In this document: positions 1 to 7,178 of the stretch, one piece after another
How the letters are laid out: the number at the start of each line of letters is the position of its first letter
How positions within the stretch are numbered: position 1 is the first letter of the stretch
The notes under the pieces: model-generated
What the model saw: only the letters and a program-made list of their open reading frames with translations
Database searches by the model: none
Told to the model about the DNA's origin: nothing
DNA from: Acidimicrobiia bacterium
Lineage (GTDB): Bacteria > Actinomycetota > Acidimicrobiia > IMCC26256 > DASPTH01
DNA length: 49,437 nucleotides
Direction of reading: 5' to 3'
Assembly (NCBI GenBank): GCA_040880805.1
Contig: JBBDHW010000003.1
Location: 1-49,437, forward strand
Translations under genes and position numbers: made by a program

Positions 1-183
1 TGCCCAGCACGCCAACGCCACCGAAGCTGGCCCACGCCCGCTCACTGGACGCGGACCCCCCTCCCACCGGCCGCGCGAACAAACCCGAGGTGAGCCCTAA
101 CACCAAGCGAAGATCGCCAGACAACGCGACACCAAGACATCCCCGAGAACGACGAGGCGAAGCTCCAAGGGTAAGGGACGACG

Positions 184-486
184 ATGACCGCGAAGAAATG
201 GGAGAAGAAGGTCCTCGACGAACCGGGGGCCGCCAAGCGTGTTGCAGCGATCGAGGATGAGCTGCGGCTCGCCGCGGGGCTCACGGCGCTGCGCGAGCAG
301 GCGGGCCTCTCCCAGCGCGAACTCGCGAAGCGCATCGGTGTGTCTCAGCCTCGCATCACTGCGATCGAGCAGTCCCAGCAAGCGGTCTCAAGGGTCTCGG
401 ACGGATTTCCGAGCGCGCGTTCCCGCGGATGGGAGGCGTCCTCCACGAACACGCAACAAAGGCGGGCGTCGAGGCGACGGATGTGA
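184..486 (+). CDS. XRE-family HTH protein, C-terminally disrupted (HigA-like antitoxin remnant)
   Basis: The first ~63 residues look like a HigA-type antitoxin: a charged N-terminal helix followed by an XRE helix-turn-helix (roughly residues 35-63, with LSQRELAKRIGVSQ and RITAIEQ). After AIEQS the sequence loses the usual continuation of this family and turns into a low-complexity Ser/Arg tail, while another open frame (429-818) takes over. I infer truncation or a recombination junction near base 375. Upstream, in frame with the sequence ending at 172-174, is a short stretch that could be the tail of a HigB-like toxin, but a stop codon at 91-93 interrupts it. The start ATG is followed by typical HigA residues. 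Function as an autoregulator is doubtful in this form. Confidence 0.55.
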   Translation: MTAKKWEKKVLDEPGAAKRVAAIEDELRLAAGLTALREQAGLSQRELAKRIGVSQPRITAIEQSQQAVSRVSDGFPSARSRGWEASSTNTQQRRASRRRM

Positions 487-818
487 TCCACGCCGTTGAA
501 TGCACTGTGCAGGGTTTGTACCTTGCGATGCTCCTGGTGGGGTATGACTCCAACTTGCTCGCGCGCCCGCTCATCGTAAGTTCCGAGTCGGTCTGGGAAC
601 GGTGGCTTCCCCACGCTTACGTGGTCCCAGAACAAATCGTTGACCTGGTAAGCGAAGTCTGCGCGTTCGTCGAGTTCTGGAATCGAGCCTTCGTCGCGTG
701 GGGCATGAAGAAGGCCGCGAAGGAACTCCCGAAGCGTCGATCAAAGATCAACTCGTCGCTCGGCGGCCTCGTCGGCGTCGGGGCCGCGCTCGCGATCGCA
801 GAGCGCGAGGCCGAATGA
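429..818 (+). CDS. hypothetical protein
   Basis: A 129-residue open frame overlapping the end of the XRE gene in another frame. It contains a mildly hydrophobic stretch (about residues 28-45) and a Lys/Arg-rich segment near residue 95, then a Gly/Ala-rich end. I do not recognise the family. The frame remains open upstream of this ATG back past base 370, so the ORF may be the 3' part of a longer gene cut by the same junction that truncated the XRE gene. No clear ribosome binding site. It could be spurious; its high-GC composition makes chance ORFs common here. Confidence 0.35.
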   Translation: MGGVLHEHATKAGVEATDVIHAVECTVQGLYLAMLLVGYDSNLLARPLIVSSESVWERWLPHAYVVPEQIVDLVSEVCAFVEFWNRAFVAWGMKKAAKELPKRRSKINSSLGGLVGVGAALAIAEREAE

Positions 819-1089
819 CGGATGCGGGCAGGGTTTCAGTTGCCCCGCGGGCGAGGCAAGGCACGATCAGTCCGCCAGAGCGCAGCACCGTCGCGCACAA
901 AGTCGCCGAGCGGCCCGGGCCGCCGACGAGGATGCGCAAGTGAACCTCACGTACCTTCCCGACGGACGAGTCCACGTCGGTGCAGGCGCCGGTGTACTCA
1001 GGGTTCGTGTTGGAGGGGAAATTGAACCCCTACGGCCCGGAGAGCAGTAGGAGCGTGGACGCCCGGGCATGACGTCGAAGACGGGAAAC

Positions 1090-4000
1090 TCACGAGCACC
1101 CGCTCGTCGCCCCACAACTCGGACACGCGTGGCAACTTCCCGCGCGCTGCATGATGTCGCCGCACACGTGGCAGATCACCACCTCGCTCGAACGCGGCGG
1201 CTGCCTCTCGATCGGCGCGGGCGGCACCGGGAGCGCGGCCGACGGCGCGCGATCTTCGAGCGGCAACATCTCGAGGCCGGGTTCGTCGACGATGATCGAC
1301 TCCTCGACTCCCGGCAGCGTGGGCTGCATCCGCTCCCCCGTGGTGAGCACGCCGATCTCGGCGCGCTCTTCGTAGGGGAGGTACTCGATCGCGAGCTTGC
1401 GGAACAGGTAGTCGACGAGGCTCGTGGCGATCCGCAGGTCGGGGTCGTCGGTCATGCCCGCGGGCTCGAACCGGCGGTTGGTGAACGTGTCGATGAACGC
1501 ACGCAGCGGCACGCCGTACTGGAGGCCGTGGCTCACCGCGATCGCAAAGGAGTCCATGATCCCCGCCAGCGTGGAGCCCTGCTTCGACACGTGGAGGAAC
1601 AGCTCGCCCGGACGGCCGTCCTCGTACTCGGCCACCGTGGCGAAACCGCGGCAGTCGGCGACGCGGAACGAGAACGTCTTCGAGTTGCGCGTGCGCGGCA
1701 GCTTCTGACGCACGGGCTCCTGCACGATCACGTGCTCGACGATCCGCTCCACCGTGCCGGTGAGCTCGCCCGTCTCCGCGCCAGCCTTCTTCTGCGTGGA
1801 CAGTGGTTGCCCGACCTTGCAGTTGTCGCGGTAGATCGCGACCGACTTGAGTCCGAGCTTCCACGCAGCGATGTGAAGGTCCTCGAGTTCCTCGACCGTG
1901 GTCTCCTCTGGAGTGTTCACGCTCTTTGATATCGAACCCGAAATCCATGGTTGCACCGCCGCCATCATCGTGACATGGCCCATGTACTGGATCGGGTTGT
2001 CGCCCATTGAGCACGCGAACACGGGCAAGTGCTCGGGGTTGAACGACGGCGCGCCGATGATCGTCTTGTGCTCGTCGATGTACGCGACGATCGCGTCGAT
2101 CTGATCGTCGGAGTAGCCCATTCGTCGCAGCGCGCGAGGGATCGTCTGGTTGACGATGAACATCGTGCCGCCGCCGACGAGCTTCTTCGCCTTGGTGAGC
2201 GCGAGGTCGGGCTCGATACCCGTGGTATCACAATCAAGCGCCAAGGAAATTGTTCCGGTTGGTGCGATGACCGTGGCCTGTGAATTACGCACGCCGAAAC
2301 GCTCGCCGAGTTCCACCGCTTCGTCCCACGCGCGCTGCGCAGCGCCGAGCAGATCAGGCGGCACCAGCTCTTCGTCGACCTTCGCGACCTCGGCGCGATG
2401 CATACGCAACACGTTGATCATCGGCTCCGCGTTCTCGGCAAAGCCGGCGAACGGACCCATGCGACCGGCGGTGCGCGCGCTGGTGGCGTACGCGTGCCCC
2501 GTCATGAGCGCGGTGATCGCGCTTGCCCATGCACGGCCATCATCGGAGTCGTAGGGCATCCCCTGAGCCATGAGGAGCGCGCCGAGGTTGGCGTACCCGA
2601 GGCCGAGCTGGCGGAACTTGCGGCTGTTGTCGGCGATCTTCTCGGTCGGGTAGTCGGCGTTCCCCACGAGGATCTCCTGCGCGGTGAACAAGACCTCGAC
2701 CGTGTGCTTGAACGCCTCGACGTCGAACGTGTCGTCGTCGTCGGCGTCGAGGTACTTCAGCAGGTTGATGCTCGCGAGGTTGCACGCCGAGTTGTCGAGG
2801 TGCATGTACTCCGAGTTGTGCACGATGACCGAGTGCTCGATGAACTGCCCGTCGCTCGAGACGGCGAAGTTATGAGTTCCCTCTACCTCCAGGTCGAAGA
2901 CCGGTTCCTCGTCGTCGAGCGTGACTGTGCCGATCGACGCGACTCGGTCGAGCGCGTCGCGCCCGGGGCCGTCGACCGCGCGAAGTTCGCTACCGACTGT
3001 CAGCGAGCGCGCCTCGACGTAGCTGCCGTCGCGAAGGAGGAAGGGGTGCTCCGGCGTGCACCGAAGGGCCACGCCTGCTTCGGTCCGCACGTCGACAAGG
3101 TGCGTCGTGCGACCAGCAACCCAGACATTGAGGATCCGCCGGAAGACGTGTCGACCGTTCGTCGCGTCGAACGCGCGTACCTCGGGGAGTTGCTCACCTG
3201 CGGCCGCCATTTTCTCGAGCAGCTCGAATCGGATCATGCCGCCGGCGGCGTCGACGAGCGTGTCGCCGACGAAGCAGCACGGGTTGCTCCCGTTGATGCG
3301 ACCGGTGTTGGGAGCGGTGTGCCAGTGGTTGATCGTGGTGTCGAACTGCATGCCGGGATCGGCACACTCCCACGTGGCCTCGGAGATCTGACGCATCAAC
3401 TCGCGCGCCTTGACCGTCTTGATCGTCTCGCCGGTGGTGATCGCGTTCAGGTGCCAGTCGCGATCCTCGAGCACGGCTTGCATGAACGCGTCGGTGACGC
3501 GCACCGAGTTGTTGGCGTTCTGGTATTGGATCGAGTAGCTGTCTTTGCCGTCGAGGTCCATGTCGAAGCCGGCATCGCGCAGCGCGCGTGCCTTGCGCTC
3601 CTCGAGTGCCTTGCACCAGATGAACTCTTCGACATCCGGATGGTCGGCGTTGAGAATGACCATCTTCGCTGCTCTGCGGGTTTTTCCGCCGGAACGTATT
3701 GTGCCGGCGGACGAATCGGCGCCGCGCATGAAGCTGACGGGACCGCTCGGCGTGCCTCCCCCCTGCAACAGTTCGCGTGAGGACCGGATCGACGAGAGGT
3801 TGATTCCTGCCCCGGAACCACCCTTGAAGATGATCCCTTCCTCGCGGTACCAGTTCAGGATGCCGTCCATCGTGTCTTCGACCGCGAGGATGAAGCAGTT
3901 GTGCACGCGCAGGTTGTTGCTCAGGTACTCGCCGCTTTCCGTTTGAATGTCGTAGACGTGCATCTCGCCCAGCGCTTCGATGCGCTCGATCTCGCAGTCG

Positions 4001-4773
4001 ACGACCGCGCTGGTGAGCACGTGGCTGGAGCCCAGGCTCTCCACCTGATACCACTCCAACTGGTCGCCAGGACGGAGAGTGCCTGCCTCGACGAAGCCGT
4101 TGCCCTCGCCGCGACGGCCGCGCCAGACGAGGTGGTCGGCGGTGACGTCGAGCGTGAGCCCCGCCTTCGTGTGGGCGCGCAGGACTTCCTTGCGACCGTT
4201 CGCCTTGAGCGCGACGACCTTCGTGATGCCGTGCGCGTCGAAGACCTTGGTGCCGATCGCGCCGTCTTCCACGAGCTTGCCGATCGGCACAAGCCCGTCG
4301 ACTGTGCTGACAAGCGCGCTGTATGGCTGGCACGCGCTCGATTGCTGGGGCACGCCCTTCACGCCGATGTTGAACCACACGGGCGAGTTGAACGCGGCGC
4401 GCTGGGTGAGGAGGATGAACTTCAGCTCGTTGCGGAACGCAGCGCCCTCGTGCTCGTCGACGAAGTAGCCGTCGCGCACACCCCACGCGGTGATCGTGTC
4501 GGCGATGCGGTCGATCACCTGCCGGACCGACGTCTCGCGCTCGGGTGTGCCGAGTGTGCCGCGGAAGTACTTCTGAGCGACGATGTTGGTGGCGTTCTGC
4601 GACCAGGTCGTGGGGAACTCGACGTCGGGCTGGAAGAACGCGTCGGTGCCGTCCTTGTAGTTCTGGATCCGGGCCTCGCGCCGCTCCCACTCGACCATGT
4701 CGTAGGGGTGCGTCCCGGGCCGCGTGAAGTAGCGGCCGATCCCGATCCCGATCTGCTCCGGCGCGATAGCCAT
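1090..4773 (-). CDS. nrdJ: adenosylcobalamin-dependent (class II) ribonucleoside-diphosphate reductase with two inteins
   Basis: Reduces ribonucleotides to deoxyribonucleotides using a B12-generated radical, so it supplies dNTPs for replication. The 1227-residue precursor contains the class II signatures: the N-terminal region ending at QQSSA, then CFILAVEDTMDG, the segment NPC-SEYMHLDNSACN, a PTGT motif, and a Cys-rich C-terminus (CHVC...CPSCGATSGCS) that probably re-reduces the active site. Two inteins interrupt it at residues 148-292 and 500-653; removing both gives about 928 residues, the normal size. I chose the ATG at 4773 because GGAAGGGGAG lies just upstream; an in-frame start at 4806 has no such site. 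nrdR lies immediately upstream on the same strand, with NrdR boxes between them. The 271 bases beyond the stop (819-1089) contain nothing I recognise. Confidence 0.97.
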   Translation of the reverse strand: MAIAPEQIGIGIGRYFTRPGTHPYDMVEWERREARIQNYKDGTDAFFQPDVEFPTTWSQNATNIVAQKYFRGTLGTPERETSVRQVIDRIADTITAWGVRDGYFVDEHEGAAFRNELKFILLTQRAAFNSPVWFNIGVKGVPQQSSACQPYSALVSTVDGLVPIGKLVEDGAIGTKVFDAHGITKVVALKANGRKEVLRAHTKAGLTLDVTADHLVWRGRRGEGNGFVEAGTLRPGDQLEWYQVESLGSSHVLTSAVVDCEIERIEALGEMHVYDIQTESGEYLSNNLRVHNCFILAVEDTMDGILNWYREEGIIFKGGSGAGINLSSIRSSRELLQGGGTPSGPVSFMRGADSSAGTIRSGGKTRRAAKMVILNADHPDVEEFIWCKALEERKARALRDAGFDMDLDGKDSYSIQYQNANNSVRVTDAFMQAVLEDRDWHLNAITTGETIKTVKARELMRQISEATWECADPGMQFDTTINHWHTAPNTGRINGSNPCCFVGDTLVDAAGGMIRFELLEKMAAAGEQLPEVRAFDATNGRHVFRRILNVWVAGRTTHLVDVRTEAGVALRCTPEHPFLLRDGSYVEARSLTVGSELRAVDGPGRDALDRVASIGTVTLDDEEPVFDLEVEGTHNFAVSSDGQFIEHSVIVHNSEYMHLDNSACNLASINLLKYLDADDDDTFDVEAFKHTVEVLFTAQEILVGNADYPTEKIADNSRKFRQLGLGYANLGALLMAQGMPYDSDDGRAWASAITALMTGHAYATSARTAGRMGPFAGFAENAEPMINVLRMHRAEVAKVDEELVPPDLLGAAQRAWDEAVELGERFGVRNSQATVIAPTGTISLALDCDTTGIEPDLALTKAKKLVGGGTMFIVNQTIPRALRRMGYSDDQIDAIVAYIDEHKTIIGAPSFNPEHLPVFACSMGDNPIQYMGHVTMMAAVQPWISGSISKSVNTPEETTVEELEDLHIAAWKLGLKSVAIYRDNCKVGQPLSTQKKAGAETGELTGTVERIVEHVIVQEPVRQKLPRTRNSKTFSFRVADCRGFATVAEYEDGRPGELFLHVSKQGSTLAGIMDSFAIAVSHGLQYGVPLRAFIDTFTNRRFEPAGMTDDPDLRIATSLVDYLFRKLAIEYLPYEERAEIGVLTTGERMQPTLPGVEESIIVDEPGLEMLPLEDRAPSAALPVPPAPIERQPPRSSEVVICHVCGDIMQRAGSCHACPSCGATSGCS
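2815..3276 (-). other. mini-intein 2 in NrdJ (NPC/S insertion site)
   Basis: A 154-residue intein lying between the extein residues NPC and SEYMHLDN. It starts with Cys (CFVGDTLVD), has the block B motif TPEH, and ends in IVHN before the +1 Ser. No LAGLIDADG or HNH endonuclease domain fits in this length, so it is a splicing-only mini-intein. The insertion point is next to the conserved NPC segment of the reductase, the same position used by the known NrdJ-1 type inteins (established knowledge). The splice boundaries are exact in the reading frame and the flanking extein sequence is uninterrupted when it is removed. Confidence 0.93.
3898..4332 (-). other. mini-intein 1 in NrdJ (SSA/C insertion site)
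   Basis: A 145-residue intein between extein QQSSA and CFILAVEDTMDG. It starts with Cys (CQPYSALVST), carries block B TADH, a block F with HVYDIQTESGEYL, and ends LRVHN before the +1 Cys. No endonuclease domain is present. The +1 Cys is itself the conserved extein cysteine near the reductase active site, so failed splicing would abolish activity. Its sequence is clearly different from the second intein in the same protein (Ser at +1 there, Cys here), arguing for independent acquisitions rather than duplication. Confidence 0.93.
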
Positions 4774-4810
4774 CCCGGTCTCTCCCCTTCCGAATGGTGC
4801 GCGCACGAAA

Positions 4811-4826
4811 CCACTAGATCTTGTGG
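4811..4826. promoter_or_regulatory. NrdR box 1
   Basis: CCACTAGATCTTGTGG fits the NrdR-box consensus acaCwAtATaTwGtgt at 12 of 16 positions, including the palindromic core CTA-G-AT-C-TTG. It lies between nrdR and nrdJ, 38 bases upstream of the nrdJ ATG. NrdR is encoded directly upstream, so autogenous control of the dNTP-synthesis gene is expected. Confidence 0.8.
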
Positions 4827-4841
4827 TAGAGCGCGCTAGTG

Positions 4842-4857
4842 CCGCTAGATGGTGGTG
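4842..4857. promoter_or_regulatory. NrdR box 2 (weaker)
   Basis: CCGCTAGATGGTGGTG matches the NrdR-box consensus at about 8 positions and starts exactly 31 bases from box 1, that is three helical turns. Paired boxes at this spacing are the known arrangement for NrdR operators, so the spacing supports a weak sequence match. Confidence 0.6.
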
Positions 4858-4866
4858 CGAAGGACA

Positions 4867-4895
4867 ACCATAGAACTACACCGATGTGATTGCAA
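4867..4895 (-). promoter_or_regulatory. putative nrdJ promoter
   Basis: On the minus strand, TTGCAA (4890-4895) and TATGGT (4867-4872) are separated by 17 bases, each matching 4 of 6 consensus positions. Transcription would start near 4860, placing both NrdR boxes just downstream of the start, where bound NrdR could block RNA polymerase. This is a sequence prediction only. Confidence 0.45.
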
Positions 4896-4929
4896 GGGTT
4901 GTTTTGGGAGGCCCGGAAGCCGGGCTCCG

Positions 4930-5412
4930 CTACCGGCGACGAGCCTTCGGCGCGGTGCTCTTCTGGAGATCGACGACCTCGCGCTCGAAGTCGCCGAGGT
5001 CGTCGAAGCCCTTGTAGACGGACGCGAATCGCACGGCGGAGACCGGGTCGAGCTGGCGCAACCGCTCGAGCACCGTGCGGCCCACCCACTCGCTCGTGAC
5101 CTCGTGACCACGGGCGCGCGCGGCCTCGTCGACCTCGGCTGCGAGTGCGTCGACCGCGGCCGCGTCGATCGAGCTCCCTGCGACGGCCCGTTCGATCCCA
5201 GCGCGCACCTTTTCGAGATCGAACGGCTCGCGCGTGCCCGAGCGCTTCAACACCATCACCGGGAGCTCGTCGATGCGCTCGTAGGTGGTGAAGCGACGGC
5301 CGCAGCCAAGGCACTCCCGCCTGCGCCGCACCGCCGAGCCGTCGTCGGCCGGTCGCGAGTCGATGACCTTGTCGTCGTCGGCTTCGCAGAACGGACAGCG
5401 CACGCGCGCCAC
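4930..5412 (-). CDS. nrdR: transcriptional repressor NrdR
   Basis: Zinc-ribbon/ATP-cone repressor of ribonucleotide reductase genes. The N-terminal ribbon has cysteines at residues 6, 9, 34 and 37 (RCPFC...CLGCGRRF), followed by the conserved FTTYERID and an ATP-cone domain (about residues 50-140) that senses ATP/dATP. The two possible GTG starts are 5412 and 5403; 5412 has a GGAGG about 13 bases upstream, whereas VRCPFCE at 5403 is the more family-typical first residue. An ORF running further upstream is composed of Arg/Gly-rich low-complexity residues and was not used. It sits directly upstream of nrdJ on the same strand and its predicted target boxes lie in the gap between them. Confidence 0.95.
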   Translation of the reverse strand: MARVRCPFCEADDDKVIDSRPADDGSAVRRRRECLGCGRRFTTYERIDELPVMVLKRSGTREPFDLEKVRAGIERAVAGSSIDAAAVDALAAEVDEAARARGHEVTSEWVGRTVLERLRQLDPVSAVRFASVYKGFDDLGDFEREVVDLQKSTAPKARRR

Positions 5413-5470
5413 GGTAGACCCGGCCCCTCCCCTCCCGCTTCCCCTCCCGCGGCCCCTTCGTGGGCCGCAG

Positions 5471-5507
5471 CCACGGCGGCCCGGCCCGCAACGCCGGGCC
5501 GCCGTGG
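5471..5507. terminator. strong hairpin between LysM gene and nrdR
   Basis: A perfect 15-bp inverted repeat (arms 5471-5485 and 5493-5507, loop CCGCAAC). It lies downstream of the LysM gene and upstream of nrdR, both on the minus strand. There is no T-tract, so if it stops transcription it is not a classical intrinsic terminator; it may be an actinobacterial I-shaped terminator. Confidence 0.55.
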
Positions 5508-5586
5508 GCGATCTCTGCCGGGAGCGCAACGGAGGGTCGCTCGCCGGAGGCCGCTCAACCGAGAGTGGAGCGACCCATACGGTTGG

Positions 5587-5946
5587 TTACCCGCCCCACT
5601 CGACGCGCTCACCCGGCGTGAGCGGCGCGCCGTGCCTCGCCTGCGCGAGGGCGTCGACGACCGGGCGGGGGTCCTCACCCGGCGCCAGGCGCTGCGCGAC
5701 CGACCACAGCGAGTCGCCCGGGCGGACGACCGTGTGGACGAGAATGGCCGGGCGGCGCTCGGGAACTGCGAGGGTGGAGCCCCCGAGCGCGGCACCCGCC
5801 TGCGCCATCACGAGCACGAGCATCATCCCCAGCAGCACGGCGGTGATCCGCCGGCGCAGGTAGACGGCGCGTGTTGCCGGGCGGTGCGGGCGGGTCGTGG
5901 GTCCCGCCCGGTGCCCGGGAACTGCGGTGATCGTGACGGCGGCCAT
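5587..5946 (-). CDS. LysM membrane protein, SOS cell-division-inhibitor type (YneA/ChiZ/DivS position)
   Basis: A 119-residue protein with a short basic cytoplasmic N-terminus, one membrane segment (about residues 33-54, ITAVLLGMMLVLVMAQAG) and an extracytoplasmic LysM domain at the end (HTVVRPGDSLWSVAQRLAPG). It is divergent from lexA with three LexA boxes in between. That size, topology and location match the SOS-induced septation inhibitors YneA of Bacillus, DivS of Corynebacterium and Rv2719c/ChiZ of mycobacteria. The function is therefore inferred largely from context: a peptidoglycan-binding membrane protein that would delay division during DNA damage. A plain LysM protein with another role is the alternative. 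Confidence 0.75.
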   Translation of the reverse strand: MAAVTITAVPGHRAGPTTRPHRPATRAVYLRRRITAVLLGMMLVLVMAQAGAALGGSTLAVPERRPAILVHTVVRPGDSLWSVAQRLAPGEDPRPVVDALAQARHGAPLTPGERVEWGG

Positions 5947-6052
5947 GTCTTGTGCTCCTGTTTCGGGTCTCTCGTTCGTGCCCGCTCTCCAGCTCTTGCT
6001 GCCTCGGGGAGCAAACCATGGGGGTGAGACAGTTATCCCGGAGCCTTCCCAA

Positions 6053-6066
6053 CGAACGGACGTTCG
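6053..6066. promoter_or_regulatory. LexA operator 1 (lexA/LysM intergenic)
   Basis: CGAACGGACGTTCG: perfect CGAAC-N4-GTTCG palindrome, the actinobacterial SOS box. It is the box nearest the LysM gene and probably serves that divergent promoter. Confidence 0.85.
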
Positions 6067-6076
6067 GATCGTCGCA

Positions 6077-6090
6077 CGAACGCCCGTTCG
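6077..6090. promoter_or_regulatory. LexA operator 2
   Basis: CGAACGCCCGTTCG: perfect arms. It starts 24 bases after operator 1, so three boxes span only 67 bases between the divergent genes. Confidence 0.85.
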
Positions 6091-6105
6091 ACGTCAAGGA
6101 ATTTC

Positions 6106-6119
6106 CGAACAGATGTTTG
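6106..6119. promoter_or_regulatory. LexA operator 3
   Basis: CGAACAGATGTTTG: one mismatch in the right arm, but it satisfies the CGAAC-RNRY-GTTYG form. It overlaps the predicted -35 of lexA (6117-6122), so LexA bound here would exclude polymerase and autoregulate lexA. Confidence 0.85.
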
Positions 6120-6145
6120 CCCCGAACGCACGATCGTGCTACTGT
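6117..6145 (+). promoter_or_regulatory. putative lexA promoter, possibly leaderless
   Basis: TTGCCC and TACTGT with a 17-base spacer. The -10 ends 6 bases before the lexA ATG, so transcription starting 7 bases downstream would begin at the start codon, implying a leaderless mRNA. No Shine-Dalgarno is visible before the ATG, which is consistent. Confidence 0.4.
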
Positions 6146-6151
6146 GCCGAC

Positions 6152-6778
6152 ATGACCGATTTGACCCCCCGGCAGCGCCAGGTGCTCGAGTTCGTCGACT
6201 CCGAAGTCAGGCACCGCGGATACCCCCCGAGCGTCCGCGAGATCGGGGAGGCGGTCGGGCTCTCGTCGAGCTCCACCGTCCACGCGCACCTGGCCGCGCT
6301 GCAAGACAAGGGCTACCTCACCCGCGACCCCACCAAGCCCCGCGCGCTCGAGGTGCGCTTCGACGTCGAGTCCGGCGCGCAGGTCGAGCGCCGTCCGGTC
6401 CGCCACGTGCCCCTCGTGGGCGACGTCGCCGCCGGCACCGGCGTGCTCGCGCAGGAGAACGTCGAGGAAACGCTTCCCGTACCGGAAGACTTCACCGGCG
6501 ACGGCCAGCTCTTCATGGTCCGGGTGCGCGGCGATTCCATGATCGACGCCGGCATCCTCGACCGCGACTACGTCGTGGTCCGCCAGCAGCCCACTGCCGA
6601 CTCGGGCGACACCGTCGTCGCGGGCATCCCGGGCGAGGAGGCCACGGTGAAGACGTTTCTCCGGCGGCGCAACAAGATCGTGCTGCGGCCCGAGAACGCC
6701 GACCTCGACGAGATGATCTTCGAGCCGTCCGACGTCACCATCTACGGCAAGGTCGTCACGGTCCTCCGACGCCTGTGA
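6152..6778 (+). CDS. lexA: SOS repressor LexA
   Basis: 208 residues. Winged HTH at residues 1-65 (LTPRQRQVLEFV, PPSVREIGEAVGLSSSSTVHAHL), then the S24 self-cleavage domain with the Ala94-Gly95 scissile bond, catalytic Ser129 in RGDSM and Lys167 in ATVKTF. Binds SOS boxes and is auto-cleaved when RecA filaments form. The ATG at 6152 begins the conserved MTDLTPRQ; longer upstream readings run through the operator region and were rejected. Its own control region has three operators. The SOS targets recognised here are lexA itself, the LysM gene, recA and the DUF222-HNH gene. Confidence 0.98.
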   Translation: MTDLTPRQRQVLEFVDSEVRHRGYPPSVREIGEAVGLSSSSTVHAHLAALQDKGYLTRDPTKPRALEVRFDVESGAQVERRPVRHVPLVGDVAAGTGVLAQENVEETLPVPEDFTGDGQLFMVRVRGDSMIDAGILDRDYVVVRQQPTADSGDTVVAGIPGEEATVKTFLRRRNKIVLRPENADLDEMIFEPSDVTIYGKVVTVLRRL

Positions 6779-6788
6779 CGCTGCGATC

Positions 6789-7178
6789 GTGCTCCGCGCG
6801 CAGCCCATGGTCGTCCTCGACGACGTCGAGGCGGGGTCGCGTTGGTTCTGCGACGTCCTCGGCTTCACGTCCGGTCACGGTGGCCCCGAATACGAGATGC
6901 TCATGGACGGCGATGAGCTCGTCGCCCAACTCCACCTCTGGGACGTGCACGAGCACGGGCATCTCGGCGACAGGGCCGACCCCTCCCGGGGGAACGGTGT
7001 CCTCCTCTGGTTCGTCATCGACGACTTCGACGGCGTCGTCCACCGCGCAATGGCGGCGGGTGTCGATGTGCTCGAGGGACCCACGTTCAACAACGGCGCG
7101 GGCCAGCACGAGATCTGGCTCCGGGGCCCCGAGGGTTACGTCGTGGTTGTCGCGAGCATCCGCGTGACCTCGGGCTGA
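6789..7178 (+). CDS. VOC-fold (glyoxalase/bleomycin-resistance) protein
   Basis: 129 residues with the beta-alpha-beta-beta-beta pattern of the vicinal oxygen chelate fold: MVVLDDVEAGSRWFCDVLGF at the start, LLWFVIDDFDGVVHRAMAAGV in the middle and EIWLRGPEGYVVVVAS at the end. The substrate cannot be told from sequence. It starts 10 bases after lexA on the same strand and may be read through from it. I used the GTG at 6789 because it keeps the first beta strand intact; the ATG at 6807 is the alternative. Its stop codon directly abuts the stop of the convergent dapE, with no bases between. Confidence 0.8.
   Translation: MLRAQPMVVLDDVEAGSRWFCDVLGFTSGHGGPEYEMLMDGDELVAQLHLWDVHEHGHLGDRADPSRGNGVLLWFVIDDFDGVVHRAMAAGVDVLEGPTFNNGAGQHEIWLRGPEGYVVVVASIRVTSG

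Noticed and set aside
819-1089. Possible small gene or RNA downstream of nrdJ
   Set aside because: Several overlapping short Arg-rich frames, none with a ribosome site or recognisable product; no convincing RNA structure.
4867-4882. Third NrdR box
   Set aside because: Only a few consensus positions match and the core lacks CTA-N4-TAG symmetry; it coincides with the predicted -10.
4774-4929. Cobalamin riboswitch before nrdJ
   Set aside because: The 156-base leader is too short and shows no B12-box; the NrdR boxes explain the region better.
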